This document shows, piece after piece, positions 20,031-21,969 of a stretch of 21,969 nucleotides of DNA. How positions within the stretch are numbered: position 1 is the stretch's first letter; each line of letters opens with the position of its first letter. The position numbers and the translations under genes were made by a program. Source of the DNA: a bacterium (lineage in GTDB: Bacteria; Patescibacteriota; Minisyncoccia; 2-02-FULL-40-12; IGHO2-12-FULL-4). The notes under the pieces were generated by a model. The model saw only the letters and a list, made by a program, of their open reading frames with translations, had not been told where the DNA came from and ran no database searches. The DNA lies in the NCBI GenBank assembly GCA_030695705.1, contig JAUYPS010000049.1:1-21969 (forward strand), given 5' to 3'.

Positions 20031-21035
20031 ATGAGTGATTTAAATGAATTTAGACAGGATCTGGTTTCGGGGGACTGGGTATTATTTGCTGCCGGCCGGA
20101 GTAAAAGAACAAATGCTACCGAAAAGGCGGTGGTCGCAGAGGAACATCAAGATGCTCGGCCTTGCCCTTTTGATGATCCTCGGGCAACAGGCCAGGAAAT
20201 CATTTCCGAATACAAAAAAGAAAACGGAGAACTTTGGGTTACGGTGATTAAAAATAAATATCCGGCAGTGGCGTCCCAAGTTTGCATGCCCATCGAGACC
20301 AACGGCCCATTTTCGTGGACTGCGGCTAACGGTTTCCATGAGGTAGTGGTTACCAATGATCATCAGCGGATTTTTCCCGACTTTACTCTGGAAGAAACAA
20401 CCATTGTTTTGAAATCCTACCGGGAAAGATACTTAGATATTGCCAAGAACGAATGCGGGGAATACATCCAAATTTTTAATAACTTTGGTAAAAATGCCGG
20501 TGCTTCGATTGTTCACCCTCACTCCCAGATTTTATCTACCCCCATCCTTCCACCGGTGGTAGCCAGAAGTATTAATGGTTCGGCGGAGTTTTACAGGAAA
20601 AATAAAAAGAAAGTTCACGATACTATTCTGGAATGGGAAATGAAGCAAGAAAAAAGGATTATTTTTGAAAATGAATTTTTTATAGCTTTTTGCCCCTTTA
20701 CTTCCAAGAGACCTTATGAGGTGCGAATTTTCCCTAAGCTTTCCAATGCCAGATTTGAGACCATCGATAATCAAAGTATGGAGGGATGCGCCGAGGCCTT
20801 AAATTTTGTGCTGGGGAAATTAAAAAAGGTTTTTGATGGAAGATTCAATTTTAATTTCTTTATTCATACTTCTCCTGTTCGGGAAAGTCCCGATTTGCCA
20901 TGCTCGGAATTTTATCATTGGCATATCGAGATCATTCCCCATTACAGTATCTTAGCCGGTTTTGATTTCAGCACCGGTATCGTTGTTAATGTAATCGATC
21001 CGGATCAAGCAGCTGAAGAGTTGAGAAAAATCTAA
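20031..21035 (+). CDS. GalT-like hexose-1-phosphate nucleotidyltransferase (HIT superfamily)
   Basis: A 334-residue protein of the galactose-1-phosphate uridylyltransferase family. SIVHPHSQI (residues 159-167) is the active-site segment, where the second His (H164) would carry the nucleotide. FYHWHIEIIPH near residue 300 is the second-half signature. The N-terminal metal-binding CxxC of E. coli GalT is CPFDDP here (45-50), so that zinc site is altered. The substrate could be galactose-1-P or another sugar-1-P, with UDP or ADP. The ATG at 20031 suits the family start (FRQDLVSGDWVLFAAGR). It is 11 nt after the glycosyltransferase and overlaps the DedA gene by one base. Confidence 0.85.
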   Translation: MSDLNEFRQDLVSGDWVLFAAGRSKRTNATEKAVVAEEHQDARPCPFDDPRATGQEIISEYKKENGELWVTVIKNKYPAVASQVCMPIETNGPFSWTAANGFHEVVVTNDHQRIFPDFTLEETTIVLKSYRERYLDIAKNECGEYIQIFNNFGKNAGASIVHPHSQILSTPILPPVVARSINGSAEFYRKNKKKVHDTILEWEMKQEKRIIFENEFFIAFCPFTSKRPYEVRIFPKLSNARFETIDNQSMEGCAEALNFVLGKLKKVFDGRFNFNFFIHTSPVRESPDLPCSEFYHWHIEIIPHYSILAGFDFSTGIVVNVIDPDQAAEELRKI

Positions 21036-21673
21036 TGAGTAGAATTTTTGAATTTTCATTTCATTGGCTTGATCAAATAGGAGATAGGGTTAATTATTTA
21101 ATCTTTTTTCTTTTATCGCTGGCGGATAGAGTTACTTTGGTTTTAATTCCTTCTGAAGTAGTCGTTCCGTTCGCCGGATTTTTGGTGGCTCAGGGAAAAT
21201 TTGCTTTTTGGCCGATGTTGGCGGTTATTACTGTTGGAACTTTGCTTGGCGAGGCCATACTTTTTTGGTTTTCTTTGAGAGGGGGACGTTGGTTTTTAGA
21301 AAAATACGGGAAGTACTTATTTGTTTCGAAACATGATTTAGAACATGTGGAGGAACTTTTTAAAAAACACGGCGGGAAAATTGTTTTTTGGGGACGCCTT
21401 ATTCCGGTTGCCAGGATGCTCATTGCCATTCCGGCCGGGGTAGCCAAGATGCGGACAAGCACTTTTCTTTTTTATACGCTTTTAGGGATGCTTCCTTATA
21501 ATCTGGCTCTGCTTTATATTAGTTTTGTAGTAGGCGATAACCGTCAACTACTTACTGAAACAACAGAAAAATATTTTGGCAGATTTGATTTATATTTTGC
21601 CGTTGTTTTTGCCATTCTCGTTATTTGGTATATTTACCGTCACATCAAAAATAAACACATCACTCATGAATAA
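21035..21673 (+). CDS. DedA/VTT-domain membrane protein
   Basis: A 212-residue inner-membrane protein with hydrophobic segments near residues 20-50, 55-80, 125-170 and 185-203. IPSEVVVPFAGFLVAQG (about 38-54) and GRLIPVARMLIAIPAGVAKM (about 120-139) are the two DedA family motifs with the re-entrant loops and conserved Arg. Some DedA members are now known to flip undecaprenyl phosphate across the membrane. Next to a polyprenyl-phosphate glycosyltransferase this role is attractive but inferred. It starts in the galT-like stop (TAATG) and overlaps tpiA by 8 nt. Confidence 0.88.
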   Translation: MSRIFEFSFHWLDQIGDRVNYLIFFLLSLADRVTLVLIPSEVVVPFAGFLVAQGKFAFWPMLAVITVGTLLGEAILFWFSLRGGRWFLEKYGKYLFVSKHDLEHVEELFKKHGGKIVFWGRLIPVARMLIAIPAGVAKMRTSTFLFYTLLGMLPYNLALLYISFVVGDNRQLLTETTEKYFGRFDLYFAVVFAILVIWYIYRHIKNKHITHE

Positions 21674-21969
21674 GATAATAATTGCTAATTGGAAGTCCAA
21701 TCCCAAGACATTGGAGGAGGCCCAAGAGCTTTTTAGGACGGAAGTAGCGGCAGCGGATCGGTATTTAAAAGTTAGAACAGTGATCTGTCCCCCGCCTGCT
21801 TTTTTGGAAAAGTTGGCTCAAATTGACCAGAGCTATCTCGGGGCGCAGGATATTGAGATCGCGGAAACTCTTAAAAATTTCGGGGTTAGCCATGTTTTAA
21901 TTGGGCATTCAGATCGCCGTTATGGTTTGGGAGAAACTGATGAAGTTGTCAATAAAAAAATAAAAGATG
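21666..21969 (+). CDS. tpiA: Triosephosphate isomerase, 5' part, loop-3 deleted
   Basis: 101 codons are visible before the window ends; the frame is still open. MNKIIIANWKSNP gives the active-site N8 and K10 (NxK), and VLIGHSDRR gives H81 of the catalytic loop. Between AQD (60-62) and KNFG (70-73) only seven residues remain where typical enzymes have about seventeen, so the GAFTGE motif of loop 3, the main dimer contact, is missing. The usual HSERR is HSDRR. It interconverts DHAP and glyceraldehyde-3-phosphate. It overlaps the DedA gene by 8 nt, so the two are probably co-translated. Activity and oligomeric state are open. Confidence 0.9.
   Translation, partial: MNKIIIANWKSNPKTLEEAQELFRTEVAAADRYLKVRTVICPPPAFLEKLAQIDQSYLGAQDIEIAETLKNFGVSHVLIGHSDRRYGLGETDEVVNKKIKD

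Overview
The window looks like a chromosomal segment of a Patescibacteria (Candidate Phyla Radiation) bacterium, possibly from the Parcubacteria side, although the exact lineage cannot be fixed from sequence alone. The clues are: a str-S10-spc ribosomal protein cluster with no rpmD (L30) between rpsE and rplO; an S12 with an inserted segment; extended L22, S19 and L23; AT-rich spacers with no Shine-Dalgarno sequences; and small orphan proteins. Stops are mostly TAA with a few TGA, so there is no sign of UGA recoding.

Layout. 1-170 is non-coding and rich in GC hairpins. 171-446 (minus strand) is rpmB followed 4 nt later by tRNA-Pro(GGG). 447-683 is a divergent spacer with an rpmB promoter and a large imperfect inverted repeat. 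684-1301 is a compact M50 membrane protease, and 1341-2143 holds two unrecognised small proteins. A strong terminator at 2163-2196 shares bases with the promoter of the main cluster. 2228-5226 is rpsL-rpsG-fusA. 5272-5595 is a small protein with a Phd/YefM-antitoxin-like N-terminus. 5743-6942 is tuf, with a strong promoter, a leader of about 100 nt and an imperfect terminator/attenuator behind it. Then come rpsJ, a 365-nt structured non-coding gap (7330-7694), and an uninterrupted run rplC-D-W-B, rpsS, rplV, rpsC, rplP, rpmC, rpsQ, rplN-X-E, rpsN, rpsH, rplF-R, rpsE, rplO, secY. A fresh promoter precedes adk-map. The cluster then leaves the usual bacterial order: no infA/rpmJ/rpsM/rpsK/rpsD/rpoA/rplQ follows, and instead there is a GT2 glycosyltransferase, a GalT-like nucleotidyltransferase, a DedA/VTT membrane protein and the 5' part of tpiA.

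Functionally, most of the window builds the ribosome (S12, S7, S10, L3, L4, L23, L2, S19, L22, S3, L16, L29, S17, L14, L24, L5, S14, S8, L6, L18, S5, L15, L28), supplies two elongation factors, the protein-export channel SecY and N-terminal Met removal (Map), and adds nucleotide, sugar-nucleotide, polyprenyl-sugar and glycolytic steps.

I found no CRISPR array, integrase, transposase, defence island or clearly new multi-gene system. The points most worth a second look are the structured RNA-like region before rplC, a triosephosphate isomerase lacking the loop-3 motif and carrying Glu-to-Asp in the HSER motif, an L16 that has lost its conserved basic loop, a repeated promoter/start-codon geometry that predicts leaderless or nearly leaderless mRNAs, and several intergenic inverted repeats of unknown role.
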